A stretch of 64,000 bases of DNA from Calliopum simillimum (GCA_951812925.1 OX638371.1:34942101-35006100), one strand, 5' to 3'; positions 10,927 through 22,644 are shown, counted from the first letter of the stretch. Program-made: numbers and translations. Notes: generated by a model from the sequence alone, not told the origin.

Positions 10927-11511
10927 CCCAGGCCCCAAAAAAAAAAAAGTACCATGCGCGAAAGATCAGACCACCTGAACTTTATGTTTTCGGGGTCGCT
11001 GAATCCGAATATGGTGCCAGAATAGCGAAGTTGGTTTGCATTTTTTCAGAAATCAACAATTATGCTGAAAAATTTGAGATTTTTTTCAGCATTATTTCTG
11101 ATTTGTGAAAAAACTCGAACCAACTCCGCTTTCCTGACACCATGTTCGGACTCAGCGACCCCGAAAACATAAAGTTCAGGTGGTCTGATCGTTCGCGCAG
11201 GGAATTTTTTTTGTAGTCCTTTGCACAGGCCAAAAAAAAAAAAAAAAGTACCCTGCGCGAAAGATCAAACCACCGGAACTTTATGTTTTCGGTGTCGCTG
11301 AACCCGAATATAGTGCCAGATTAGCGAAGTTGGTTCGCGTTTTATCAGAAACCAGGAAAAATCTCAAATTTAAGCATTATTATTGATTTCTGAAAAAACG
11401 CGAACCAACTTCGCCATTCTGGCACCATATTCGGATTCAGCGACCCCGAAAACATTAAGTTCAGGTGGTCTGATCTTTCGCGCATGGTACTTTTTTTTTT
11501 GTGGGCCTGTG
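10927..11511. mobile_element. tandem dimer of a palindromic MITE (PIF/Harbinger-like)
   Basis: Two head-to-tail copies (10927-11223 and 11224-11511) of a ~290-bp element that is itself an imperfect palindrome. The terminal sequence is CACAGGCCCAC at the left and GTGGGCCTGTG at the right. The arms contain GATCAGACCACCTGAACTTT and its complement. A TAA triplet flanks the dimer as a whole (10924-10926 and 11512-11514), while nothing separates the units (GTAGTCCTTTG joined to CACAGGCC). A 3-bp TWA duplication is the PIF/Harbinger hallmark; no transposase of that type is present here. Confidence 0.82.
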
Positions 11512-11514
11512 TAA

Positions 11515-13330
11515 TTAGTACCATAGAGTACTGTTTCGTTTGTTTAAGCCTCGAACGACAATTCTCTGACCTTTTGAAAATAATGTACCTCGTGACATAC
11601 TCGTGCGCTTAAAATTATGTCAACTTACATCGTACCGCATTCAAAACAACAGTTCGCAAATTAACCACTGTTGCTTTAACGAGCGCAAGGATTTCATTAA
11701 ATTTATTTTTATTTTTATGAATATAAATTGTAAGTAATTTAATTTGAATGCACATCAAGGTTTTCAATATGACGAACATTTCCTTGAAACAATTACACTG
11801 TACCCCATATCTAACGAATAGGAACGAAGGTGGTTGAGAAGGATAGAGGTCCCTTTTTCAGTTAGACGCATAAGAATGAATGAATTTAAATGCAACGTAG
11901 CGCATCCACATCCACAACCCTGTCACATTTGCCTGCCAAACGAACTCAGCCAACTCAAGTTTCATCCTCGCATGCACTCACATTCACTGCGACTCTGGTG
12001 TATAAATAAATTTCCATATTTCTAACATGACATCCTAATGCCAGAGATTCCATTTGCTATTCATATTTTAAAATCCTTGCAGATGGATGAGCGGTTTGCT
12101 AACGTCTACAAAGTATTTGTGCGGCAGTGCGATTTTGTTCCGGGGCAAGGGGGGGCTTGAAAAATTCTCGTTTATGCGTGCACTAGCAGAAGAATCGTTC
12201 ACCAGTCAGAAACATGATGAATGCATAGACGCGGACGGGGAAGGTACACATAGGACTGTGCGCTCATCATCAGATGACGCCAACAATAAACGGCGGTTTG
12301 TTTATTAAAATAAGTCATCGATCGTTGCAGTGGAGAATCCTTAGGAATGTTGTTTGGATTTGGTACGCTGCAATAAGGATTCCTATAGAGGGATGAAAAA
12401 AAAAATGAAAAACTTGTGGTACAACGACAGAAATGGTTGGTACAAAGGCGCTAAAATAAATATTTATTGCTATAAAGTTATTTATATCCATCTTTATAAA
12501 GAGAACACATTGCGTTAACTGGTTTAAGCTGCAGGATACATGGAAAAATAAAATGGCTTTCAGTTGACATGCATGTTTCCTTGAAGCGAATGATTAGAGA
12601 AAAGTTTTATTATTGCGGAAGAAGTCCTTGGTGTTGTATTTATTAATGTTTTAATGCATAGTTTAGTTTACAAATTGTTAGCTTTAGCGTAGAGTCTCTT
12701 TTGGTTTTTCTGCTTATTCTTGGGCGGCGAGAAAAATACAACTGAATTTTAAATAAGAAAGGATGAGAGTTTATTTTACACTGCTTAGATGATTTGATTT
12801 GAAGATATATAGAGCCATAAGTTGGCCAAGGAGCAACTTCGTTCGCCCGTTACCGATGCCCTTTAAAAATTTATATCCCTCATCTCATTCATCTGTCATC
12901 AGTCTCATTCATGTACCAAAGTATACAACTGCAGAAAAAGACAAATAGATAGCTTGATGATAGTTCAAACGAGACAAAAGGAATTTTATAATAAAAAATG
13001 CCCTAGAGATTAATCGGATATAATATCCATGACTGGAATAAAATCATGCCACAGAGGATGTTTTGGAACCTTAACGGATTACATGTCTTTGAAAGAAAAA
13101 AATTATTCAAATCAAACAACTGATTTTCGAGGTATAAACATAGTAGTATCATATATATACTCGCAGTAGTATGACGATGAAGAAGAAAATAAAAACATCA
13201 TTTACTCCCCGACTCGACGAGCAATAAATCATGCAATACTTCAGGACATAACAGCAAAATATCTAGGGGAGACACTAAATATTATGAAATGAAAACTTCA
13301 TAACATCAAATCACATCAATTTTGACATAA
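11515..13330. other. non-coding, no recognisable gene
   Basis: I found no supported gene, TIR or LINE fragment. ORFs at 11834-12025 and 12087-12308 lack any domain I recognise and have no codon pattern distinguishing them from chance. Confidence 0.5.
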
Positions 13331-14028
13331 AACTAGTAAGGGTGTAACTTTTGGCCTGGCCAAAAAATAAATACCCTACACTGCAGTGTTTTGAAAATTT
13401 TGCTTGTAAGCGAGGTGCCACGCCTCCTTGTCCGATTTCACCCAATTTTTGTTGAGAGCTTTCATTTAGAGTTCTTAGTGTCTGAGTTAAATTTGGCTTG
13501 AATATCTCGAAAATCGCTTTCAGTATAGCGTTTTGAAGCTTTTGCTTATATGGGAGGTGCCACGCCCTCTTGTCTGAGTTCGCTCAGTTTTTTCTAAGAG
13601 CTTGCGCTTACAATTTGTAGTATTTATGTGTATTTTGGTTGCATTGTCGTGAAAAATACTCCTAAAATTGCATTTTGAATATATTTTTTGTATGGGCGGA
13701 AGGCGTGTCCGTTAACCGATTTTGCTCATTTGCAATCCCCCGAGCTAACTTTGATGACGGAGGCGGGGTACCAAATTTCATTGAATTATCTTGCTTAGTT
13801 TTCCAAGTTTTCCACACACACCCAGCCGTTCCCAGCCAGCCAGCCAGCTAGCCAGCCAGCCAGACAGCCAGCCAGCCAGCCAGCCAGACAGACAGACGGA
13901 CATGGCTATATCGACTCAGGAGGTGACGCTGATCAAGAATATATATACTTTTCCATATCTGCAACGCCTCCTTCTCTGCGTTACAAACGGAAGGACAAAG
14001 TGAATATACCCTGGGTGTAGGGTATAAA
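13331..14028 (+). repeat. abundant modular repeat, copy B (near complete)
   Basis: One of the best preserved copies. It opens with AACTAGTAAGGGTGTAAC and has two GGAGGTGCCACGCC modules. A long run of CCAG/ACAG tetranucleotides follows at about 13836-13893, just before ACATGGCTATATCGACTCAG. It closes at GGGTGTAGGGTATAAA. The ORF at 13791-14003 is only the translation of this tetranucleotide array and its flank. Confidence 0.85.
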
Positions 14029-14678
14029 CAAAAAATTATGATTTAAATTATAACATAAATAATTGCACGTCGAGTCGTGGTGCTAGGTACTTTGTGCTGA
14101 AATTCATTCTGTTCCATACAGAAAAGGTATGATTCGACGACAACAACGCAGAATTTTCAGGGTATCTGGTTGAGATATTGTACTAGAATAATCGTGAAAT
14201 ATATCTAAACTTCCATAAGGCGTTTAAGTTACTAGTCGTCTGAACGGATTATAAAACCAACCGCACGTATTCACCATTGGCCAAAGAATTTTACCCATGG
14301 TTTTCTTACTCTTTGGAAAGTGTTGTATAGGTCGCATTGAAATTTAGTTTGGCTGCAAGCGAAAAACAGCATTTTGAAGATTCAAGTATCAGATAAATGC
14401 AAAAGATTAACAACTATCTCACTTTACGCCTAACGGTGCTTTGTCTTTTTTTGAGTAGAGTTTCTACAAGGACTGAGTTTATGGAATATCTTCACTATGC
14501 AGATAATGCTTTTCAATCATCAAGTCAATTGGCGTTTCGATTTTAAGACCGAGCTCTTCAACTTCAGATCTATTTCGGATGGGTTAGGCCTTAAAATTAA
14601 TACGGGGGCTGTTTGACAAGTTTGAGATTTTTTACATTTCCCTCGCATTACTTTTAAATCCAACAATGCTCCCGTCAA
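14029..14678. other. non-coding, no recognisable gene
   Basis: Nothing supportable was seen between copy B of the abundant repeat and the next palindromic MITE. Confidence 0.45.
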
Positions 14679-14681
14679 TTA

Positions 14682-14971
14682 CACAGGCCCACAAAAAAAC
14701 AAAAAGTACCCTGCGCGAAAGATCAGACCACCGGAACTTTATGTTTTCGGGGTCGCTGAGCCCGAATATAGTGTCAGATTAGCGAAGTTGGATCGCGTTT
14801 TTTCAGCAACCAGGAAAAATCTCAAATTTTCAGCATTATTGTTGATTTCTGAAAAAACGCGAACCAACTTCGCTATTCTGGCACCATATTCGGATTCAGC
14901 GACCCTAAAAACATAAAGTTCAGGTGGTCTGATCTTTCGCGCATGGTACTTTTTTTTTTTGTGGGCCTGTG
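14682..14971. mobile_element. palindromic MITE (PIF/Harbinger-like), single copy
   Basis: This 290-bp copy of the same family as 10927-11511 runs from CACAGGCCCAC to GTGGGCCTGTG. It is flanked by the direct triplet TTA at 14679-14681 and 14972-14974. The two arms pair over most of their length around a centre near 14825. Confidence 0.85.
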
Positions 14972-15142
14972 TTATTATCTATTAACAAACCGTCAAGTTG
15001 TGAGCACCCTGTGTAACGTACATAGTTTGCCCTTGACAGCTATTGAAAGCAGAAAGTTCTGATTAAGCATTATTTTTTGCGTAAAAACTATCAACGAAAC
15101 CAAGAAAAGGCTTGATAAATAAAGTGGACCATCACTGAGTTC

Positions 15143-15300
15143 TAGTGGCTGATCCAGAGGGAGGTCTATGAGGGCTAAGGCCCCCCTCCCAATAAGCTCT
15201 AAATTGTGACTGGATGTAATAGGAAAATTATCAATTATATCTCAAAATCGTCCTATAGTCCGAATTTAACCCCCACAGTCGAATCCAGGATCCGCCACTG
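15143..15300. mobile_element. hAT-type MITE with 8-bp target duplication
   Basis: A perfect 8-bp direct repeat, CTGAGTTC, lies at 15135-15142 and 15301-15308. The terminal inverted repeats are TAGTGGCTGATCCAG and, on the other strand, CAGTGGCGGATCCTGG. The 8-bp duplication and CAGTGGCGGATCC-type ends fit the hAT superfamily. The element is 158 bp and non-coding. Confidence 0.82.
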
Positions 15301-15334
15301 CTGAGTTCCGCTATGATTGTATCAGCTCAGCACT

Positions 15335-16010
15335 AGTGAATATTTAGATCGCCTAAAAGAAGTCGTCAGGCCAGAAATTGTCGATAAAATTCATAGAATG
15401 ATAGGAGACAATAGGAGAATGAAAGTGCTTGAGGTATCTGAGCCTGAAGGCATCTCAACTGAGCGGGTATATCACATTTAACATGGTTGTTTGGACATGA
15501 AAAAGCATCTTGCACGATATTTGACGCAATTGCTCACACACGACGATAAGCGCAACAGTATGACTTTTTTAATGGAGAGCTTGGCACAATTCGAGCAAGT
15601 TTGTTTGCAGTTTCGTAATCGTAGATGAAACATTAATCCATCACAAGATACCGGCATCGAAGATAGTAGGTTTCTTGGGAAAAACATGCCACAAAGAAGG
15701 CCAAGGTGGGCCTATCGGCCAACAAGATCATGACCACGGCGTCCACGCGATGTCTTGCACATCGATTACCAATCGCCGCCAAATATTATTCTTAGCTTTT
15801 GGACAGATTCAATATTAATTTGAAGTAGAAACGACCGCATTTGAGAAAGAGAAAGGCACCTAGTGAGTAAATGGGTGCAAACGTATAGCACATTCACCAG
15901 ATTTAGCCTCCTGCGACTATTTCCTGTTTCCAAATCTGAAGAAATGGCTGGGCGGAAAGAAGTTGCGATCGAATGAAGAGGACTGCCTTTTATTCTTGGT
16001 AATTTAAAGT
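15335..16010 (+). pseudogene. mariner transposase pseudogene, heavily decayed
   Basis: Translating across frames gives recognisable mariner blocks in order. These are VDKIHRMIGDNRRMKVLEV near 15378 (linker between helix-turn-helix motifs), GISTERVYHI near 15450, a MKKHLARYLTQLLT block near 15495, and HSPDLASCDYFLFPNLKKW near 15893-15950. The last contains the third catalytic aspartate, followed by LGGKK. Stops and frameshifts break it repeatedly (stops at about 15478 and 15626). No TIRs were recognised. It belongs to a lineage different from the other mariners in the window. Confidence 0.75.
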
Positions 16011-16087
16011 TGATATGGGCGTGAGACCTTTTCAAGCATAAAATCATATCTCAATGTGAAATTTGGCATCTTAAACGCATCTTAAAA

Positions 16088-16680
16088 GTTTTGTGAAAAT
16101 AAGGTTTGAAAATTTTGAATACTTAAGAATGTTTAGAAATATTTTCCATACCAAGACCAAGATTAAGACCAAGACTTAATGCAGAAGATCAAGACCAAGA
16201 CTCAATATCCTTCGAAATCAAACTAACAGAAAGGAAGTAGATTAAATAAATTCGCAAAAATCACAATCGAAAGCAGCGTTGAAATTAAACTTTTCTTAAT
16301 ACCAGGAATACGAAATCTGACTTAGACCAAGACTCAAGGCCAAGGTCCAAGATCAGGATCTAGACTAAGTCAAAAGACTTAAAAACTCAACTGCTTTGTA
16401 AAAACAAGGTTTGGAAATTTTGAATACTCAACAATCCTTAGAAATTTTTTCAAGGCCAAGACCAAGACTCAATACTCAAGACCAATATCCTTCGAAATCA
16501 AACTAACAGAAAGAAAGTAGATTCAATACATTCGCGAAAATCAAAATCGAAAGTATATTCACAGCATTGAAATTTAACTCTTCTACATCCCTGGTATACG
16601 AAATCTAACTAAGGCTAAGACCCATGGCTCAAGACTAAGGTCCATGATTAGGATCAAGACTAAGGAGAGCCCAATTTTCT
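16088..16680. repeat. two-unit tandem repeat of ~305 bp
   Basis: Unit 1 (about 16088-16392) and unit 2 (about 16393-16680) share the order AAGGTTTG(A/G)AAATTTTGAAT, a CCAAGACCAAGACT-rich block, TATCCTTCGAAATCAAAC, and a second GACTAAG/GACTCAAG-rich block. Each unit is framed by degenerate AAGACCAAGACTCAAG hexamer-like motifs, which suggests a decayed minisatellite. There is no coding capacity. Confidence 0.75.
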
Positions 16681-18829
16681 TGTTATTAATTTCATAAAGT
16701 AATACACCAATTACAATCAAATGTATGATCCAACATCAAATACAGTTTTGCGTTCCACAAGCATGTGATTAAAATTTTCATCTCCAAATAGAATGTTGTT
16801 TGCATACATTCTCCATAACGAAAGTCCTTTTGCAGCAAACCCTTAACATGTTAACTTAACATTCGTTTTTACTTGTATTCCTAATGTTGTACGCTGCTCC
16901 TGCAGCAATACTACAACATTGCCTGCAACTACAGAAATGTTTAATTCAAGCATCACCCTTATTTTCTGTTGCATACGCTGTAAAGCAATGAATTTTGGAA
17001 CTAATGATAGACTCTACCCCTCGGCTGCGAGCATTTCCCCGCTGCTGTTAACTTCTCTTCATTTAGTACATAAACTCTTATATGCTTCTTGCGTCTACAC
17101 GGATAAATCCCGCTGTTTTTGTTCTCTACGTCAGCTGTTTTTTGTGCAGACGCACAGGACATGCTCGTCGGGTGTGCAATCCAACAAGAATCCAGTTGGC
17201 CTTATGATTTCCGAAGGCATCGAACAAATGTAAAATATGCGGGACTGCGACTGCTTGTTGTCGAAAATGTATGAAGAAAGAAGAAGCATATGAATACGAA
17301 ATATCGAATGAATACGTGCCTGAGCTACTTGGGTGTTCTTGGGATATTCGTTGTGTTGTTTCCTTCATAATTTCCTGTGTGTATACAAAAATGTCCTTGG
17401 TTCTGCAGTCTTAACGCGCGCCGCAACATTATGAAGAGCGTAGAAATTGAAATAGAAAAAAAATTAAAGGCAGAATGAGTAGAGGGAAAGGGGGAGCAAA
17501 GCAGCAAATAAATGTAAGAGTGCGAAATTAAAGTTTCCTTTGCGTTTTACCCACTTTTTCAATATGCCAACGTCGTCAGCCAGTCAGTCAGTCAGTCAGG
17601 TCGTCTTCTTTTGAAGCCTTAGCCAGCGGGTTGGAATATTTCGTTTGAAATTGCGAACATTGACTTGGTAACCTTTTTCGCTACTTTGGCTCGTATTTTA
17701 CACGGTTTTACTTTTATTGGTTTTGCATTGATTGTGGTTTTGCATTTTATACTTTTTGTACTCTACCACGCGTACATTTAAAATTCTCCATTTGGGTGAG
17801 GGTGGATATGGAAATATTGAACTGCGGTAAATAGCAAGTATTTGTACAAGAAATAGAGTCCAATTTCTGTTGAACATTTAGATTTTCTTTTTCTATACCG
17901 AATTTCACATTTCATAAATATTCAATCAATAATTTTTTAATGACACAGACAGAGTCAGTCAGAAAGTTCGTCCATTTCGAAAAGAATGAATTTTTCATTG
18001 TCTGTCTGGATTTGATGTCTTTAAAATTACCAACTGGTTTCATTTTAATATGAATTGTCTGCATGTAATTAGAAGTTGTAAATCAGATTTGTTTTAATCA
18101 TTTTTTATTATTTGCAACTTGGATGAGAGATTTATAATTTTGGTCTCAAAAATTAGTATTATGTTGGATGTTAAAGAATTTATTTTGTATTTGTGAAATT
18201 TTTGACTTAATCTGATCAATGGTTTTTGTTTTTGTCTACAACACTTAGGTATTAAGAGGACTTGTTTTTTACCATTCACAGAGGCTATATTCAGTATGTC
18301 CTTACGTTTGTAACGCATAAAAAAAGATTGTGGTAGAAGAAGGTGTCCAATTTGCTGTACGAATTGATAAGGGATTGTTGAAGAAAAATTTTGGAAACTA
18401 TCAGAAATGTTCCCGACCCATGAGAGGGGTCTTAACAAATTTACTGCAACAAACTATAGTGAAAATATATTGCGAGTTTAGATCTTCTCCTTCAAAAGAA
18501 TTTTATGGCACCAATCGATGGAGAGAGGTTGCACAAAAATTCTGGAAACTGTCAGGAGTGGCCCCGACGCCTTTTAGAGTTTTACTACCTTTGTCTGTTT
18601 CCAAAATTTTTCTTCAACTTTTCCGTATCGATTGGATTTAAAATTGTTTAATAAAATGGGTCCAACACGCCTCTGAGGGGTCGCAGACGCTCTTGATTAT
18701 TTCCAAATTTCACTTTCGACTCTTTTTCTTCGTATTCACTTTTGCCCTCAGCTTCTGTAAGGTGATTTTTGCTCGCAGTCAGCTGCAAACTATTAAATCA
18801 AATGATACAAAATGGATTGTAAACTATCC
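16681..18829. other. non-coding; short CAGT microsatellite
   Basis: No supported gene. A (CAGT)n run with CAGTCAGTCAGTCAG lies at about 17579-17598. ORFs at 16919-17233, 17126-17368, 17325-17507, 18094-18438 and 18330-18641 have no recognisable domain. At 18393-18440 and 18535-18580 similar phrases (TTTTGGAAACTATCAG versus TTCTGGAAACTGTCAG) hint at an old duplication. Confidence 0.5.
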
Positions 18830-19748
18830 CAGGGGCCGTCCATTAATTACTTAAGGCGTTTTAAGCAAATTTCTGGACCCCCCTCCCCTACGTAAGAAAT
18901 CGTAAGATTTTTCACATCGAAATACCCTCTGTATAAACTTTTTTGACGAAGTAAGAATGTTAGGAAAAGTTGTTGTACATTTGGCTACAAATTTAGTAGT
19001 AGAGCTTTGATCGTAAACTGAAAAGCCTCTAACAAAAACTTAAGAGGTCGATAAAAATTGTTATGCAGCTAACTCTGTATAACCAATTCAGCTATGGTAG
19101 GTCTATCGTCCCAATACATATAGCCAAGACTTGTACCTATCAATTTTTCTACCCTACACCCAAGGCATATTCACTTTGTCCTTCAGTTTGTAACGCAGAG
19201 AAGAAGGTGTGGAAGATATAAATAAGTATATAAGTATATTCTTGATCAGCGTCACCTCCTGAGTCGATATAGCCATGCCCGTCTGTCTGGCTAGCTGGGT
19301 GGCTGGCTGTATGTGGAAATACATTTTTGGGAAAACTGAACAAGATAATTCAATGAAATCTGGTACACTGCCTCCGTCGTCAAAGCTCGCTCGTGGGATT
19401 GAAAAATCGGTCAACGGACACGCCTACCGCTCATACAAAAAATATATTCATAATTCAACTTTAGGAGTATTTTTCACGAATACACACAAATACTAGGAAT
19501 TGTAAGCGCAAGCTCTGAGCAAAAACTAGGCAAATTCATACATAAGGGCGTGGCATTTCCCATATAAGCAAAATTTTCAAAATACTGCAGTATAGGGTAT
19601 TTAATGTTTGGCCATGCCAAAGGTTACACCCTTACTCGTTTTTTTTTAATTGTTGCACTGTGTAACCCCCTCCACACCGTAAGAAATCGTAAGATTTTTC
19701 ACTGCCCCCCAACCTCCTAAAAACCTTACGTAATTAATGGATGGCCCC
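18830..19748. mobile_element. TIR element (GGGGCCGTCCATTAATTA ends), interrupted
   Basis: The left end GGGGCCGTCCATTAATTAC and the right end, read on the other strand, GGGGCCATCCATTAATTACG pair as terminal inverted repeats. Just inside each lies CGTAAGAAATCGTAAGATTT in direct orientation. Both flanks contain TATCC, a possible 5-bp duplication, though exact edges are unclear. The original element (~430 bp) was split by insertion of copy C of the abundant repeat at 19150-19639. Confidence 0.7.
19150..19639 (-). repeat. abundant modular repeat, copy C (one module)
   Basis: On the minus strand it starts with ACGAGTAAGGGTGTAACC, has one GGAAATGCCACGCCC-like module, the GACGGGCATGGCTATATCG block, and ends GGGTGTAGGGTA. 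It has fewer modules than copies E or G and lies inside the TIR element at 18830-19748. The overlapping ORFs at 19149-19343, 19154-19414 and 19275-19496 are readings of this repeat. Confidence 0.82.
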
Positions 19749-19749
19749 T

Positions 19750-21007
19750 ATCCGTTTTGAGTATTTTCGTTAAAGCTAGGACCGTAAAATTTTGACACAA
19801 TTTTCTCCTGATGAAGTAATGCAATGAAAAAAGATATTTAAAAAATGCGATTTTTGAAATAGGATAGTTTACAATTGACACGGTAATATGCTGAACAAAA
19901 AACCAAAACTAAAAAAAAAATCCAAAAACCTTTGAAAAAAAAATTACATACTTTAAGGCTGAAAGTGTTAGAAAATCAGTGATTTCTACGTAAATACGGT
20001 ATATTCAAATAAATGTTAAAAATATACGCGAAAGTTTGCTTCTACTATACAAACAATAATTTCAAAACGTTGTTTATGTAGATCATCTTGTGACTTTTTC
20101 GTGCTCTAGGAGCATAGGGCCTCCACAACACTCTTTTATCATGTACCACTCCCCCGATTCACGTATTTTGTGTTCCGGAAAAATTTGGTCGTTGGCTGCG
20201 GACGGTAACTTTTCTACTACCCTTAGAGTTCCTTACCACTTACTAAGTTTTCACAAAAGACCTAAATGCTCTATTCAAAAACCAAAAAGTAAATATCCAT
20301 TCTGGTAATAATGGTCAAATTATAGCCCCCAAAAATTATTCAAATAATAATCCAAAAAAAATTATACAAGTATTTCTCGATAATCTTAATCATAACTTTA
20401 ATACTTAGTCGTAAAAATAACTTTTCTTTAGTCATAAAACATCAAGCCTGATTCAAAAGAATGCAGTGTATACTTTTAATTTTTGGTATTCCCAAATATA
20501 ACAACCTAAATTAATGTTTTTTAAACTTAATTTCCAAGCAGCTATTAGAAATTTCATTGAAGTTTATTTGCACAAAAGAATTTAGTCTAAATTGTTACCA
20601 CAAAGTACGCTCTGTGGTTAAAACTAAATATTTCTTCTATCAATAACTTTGAAGGTTGTCATTACTCTTGTTTAACGTAAAAATACCAATTTATTAGAAT
20701 TACATCCGAACTGAAATATTTACTTAGTGTAACCACAATAACCACAAGCAAATATTTGATGCGATTATTTATTTAATTCAATCAATATCTTTAAATTACA
20801 AAAGTTTATAAAAAAAAGTATGCGATGGGTGTAACTATGAAGTTAGGGTGTTGTTTTTGGCTTTGTCGAAAATGAATAACCTTATACTTAAGCAGCATGA
20901 TAACAGTTGAAAAACGCATAAAATTCAAAGAAAAAAATATACGTGTTTCGGCGTTTTAAAAGTTTACGTCTGAAATTTTTTTGAGCGGTATAAATGTTTC
21001 CCACTTT
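19750..21007. other. non-coding, no recognisable gene
   Basis: AT-rich sequence without a supported gene. The ORF at 20090-20308 has no recognisable domain. Confidence 0.45.
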
Positions 21008-22133
21008 TAACGTGGTCTTGTGTTAAATCGACATATAAAACTATACGATTCTCATACAAACTTTTGTAGGATATTACGAGGAAAATTTTTGTAGAAAACT
21101 TTAACCCTCTATATCCCCTTCATATGGGCAATTTTTACTCTTTTCTTAAGAAGGTACAAAATCACACCTAAAATAGGGGAATATGGAGTCAATGTGTACC
21201 ACAAAAATATTTGCTATAAAATTTCACCACTAGTCATTGTAGACTAAAAAGTCAAAATTTCATCACGAAAGCCACAAAATCGTCGAAACCAATGAACTCC
21301 TCTCACATTGCATTTTTATTGCACTTTTTTCACATTATTCTTGAGTTTTAAGCATTTCTTGTCTTCGGTGTTCCATAATGAAATTTTTTGTAATATATTT
21401 TTGTAAAACATTTTAATCCATAATATACCAGTTTTAGGAAATTGGGGTCAAATATACCCTCAAAAACAGGATATACTGGGTTAATATGTTACGTAAAATA
21501 TTCCTTGTGCGATTTTCTCATGACATTGGGACAACAAGTTTTATCCAAAATGTAGTTATAGAGTTTTAAAAAAACCAAATATGTTTAATTTTAAGTAAAA
21601 GAGGTGAAAAATATGACATGACAAGGAAAGCACACAAAGAATATTTTGCGTAACATATTAATTCATTATATCCTGTTTTTGACGGTATGTTTGACCCCAT
21701 TTTCCTAAAACTGGGATATAATGATTTAAAATGTTTTGCAAAAAATTTCATTATTGGCCACTGAAGACAAGAAGTACTCAAAACCTAAGGATAATGCAAA
21801 AGAAAGTGAAATACAAATGCAATGTGAGAGTGGTTCATTGGTTTCGACGATTTTGTAGCTCTCGCGATGAAATTACGCCTTTTTAGTGTTCAGTGAATAG
21901 TGGTGAAATTTTATAGGAAAAATTTTTGTGGTACGCATTGACTCCAGTTTCAGGTGTAATTTTTGTACCTTTTTAAGAAAAGGGTAAAAATTACCAATAT
22001 GAGAAGGATGTAATGGGTTCAAGTTTTCTACAAAAAAATTCTTCGTAATATCCTACAAAAATTTGCAGAACACATGATAGACCTCAGATGTAAGAATCGT
22101 ATAGTTTTATATGTCGGTTTAACACAAGTGTGG
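21008..22133. mobile_element. large foldback element, 1.1 kb
   Basis: The left arm (21008 to about 21560) and right arm (about 21590-22133) are reverse complements at roughly 80% identity around a centre near 21575. Matching outer motifs are CTTGTGTTAAATCGACATAT and its complement. Inner blocks include ACCCTCTA(T/A), GTACAAAA(T/A)(T/C)ACACCT and CATTGCATTT. The same outer block (TGTGTTAAATCGA, GAGGAATATTTTTGTAGAAA) recurs in foldbacks at 36719-37420 and 59610-60156, so they form one family of different lengths. It is non-coding. Confidence 0.78.
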
Positions 22134-22300
22134 GTATCACTTTGTTATTTCTCACTTGTTTATAATTTATTTTAAAAAACACTTTAAATATTTTCTTTGT
22201 TTTTCTTTTCTTTTAAAAAATAAAAATTAAAGTTTAGTTGTTCTGAAAATTTTAAATAGTGAGTTTCATTTTTAATACTATACGATTTCATTAACAACAT

Positions 22301-22571
22301 TGGTGACCCCGCGATTTAAATTGAAATGGAAAATTCTGATGAAGAATATCAATCGCTTCCAACAGCAGAAATCGCACGCGTTTCAGTACGAGTACCTCCA
22401 TTTTGGCGTCAGAACCCTAAACTATTGTTTCGACAAATGGAATCGCAATTTGTGACTTCTGGTATCATCGCAGATCTGACTAAATACCACACGTTGGTTG
22501 GGTCCATCGAGAGTAGCGTTCTCAACCACGTAAGTCACATTGTCGAGGATCCACCACGCCGAAACACTTAA
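22301..22571 (+). pseudogene. CsRn1-type Ty3/gypsy retrotransposon: primer-binding site and Gag stub
   Basis: TGGTGACCCCG at 22301-22311 matches the complement of the 3' end of insect tRNA-Trp, the primer reported for CsRn1-clade Ty3/gypsy elements. It directly follows an LTR-like end, ACAACA. The ORF from ATG at 22326 gives 81 residues with VSVRVPPFWRQNPKLLFRQM and SQFVTSGIIADLTKYHTLV. These resemble the Gag start of that clade (VxxRLPPFWxxxPxLWFxQxExQF). Gag normally runs to several hundred residues; here it stops at 22571 and the rest is lost shortly before copy D of the abundant repeat. The LTR start could not be fixed, perhaps near 22130-22140. Confidence 0.75.
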
Positions 22572-22644
22572 TTTTTTTGGTCTTTTTTGTAATTTTGGAT
22601 AAAACCTAAAATTGCGGTACAGTGTTATAAACCGCTTTAATTTT

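Noticed and set aside
12087..12308. 73-codon ORF in a relatively G+C-rich stretch
   Set aside because: No recognisable motif and no homologous second copy in the window; likely chance.
13836..13893. CRISPR-like array from the CCAG repeats
   Set aside because: It is a 4-bp simple repeat inside an interspersed element of a eukaryotic genome, with no spacers.
16919..17233. 104-codon plus-strand ORF with cysteine-rich look
   Set aside because: No domain recognised, an opposite-strand ORF overlaps it, and no start or splice context supports expression.
18330..18641. 103-codon plus-strand ORF with two similar LLKKNFGNYQ / EVAQKFWKLSG phrases
   Set aside because: The similarity reflects a short DNA repeat; no domain recognised and the opposite strand is equally open.
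22130..22300. Complete LTR for the CsRn1-type element
   Set aside because: Only the 3' boundary (ACAACA before the primer site) is convincing; no second LTR or clear 5' TG boundary is visible.
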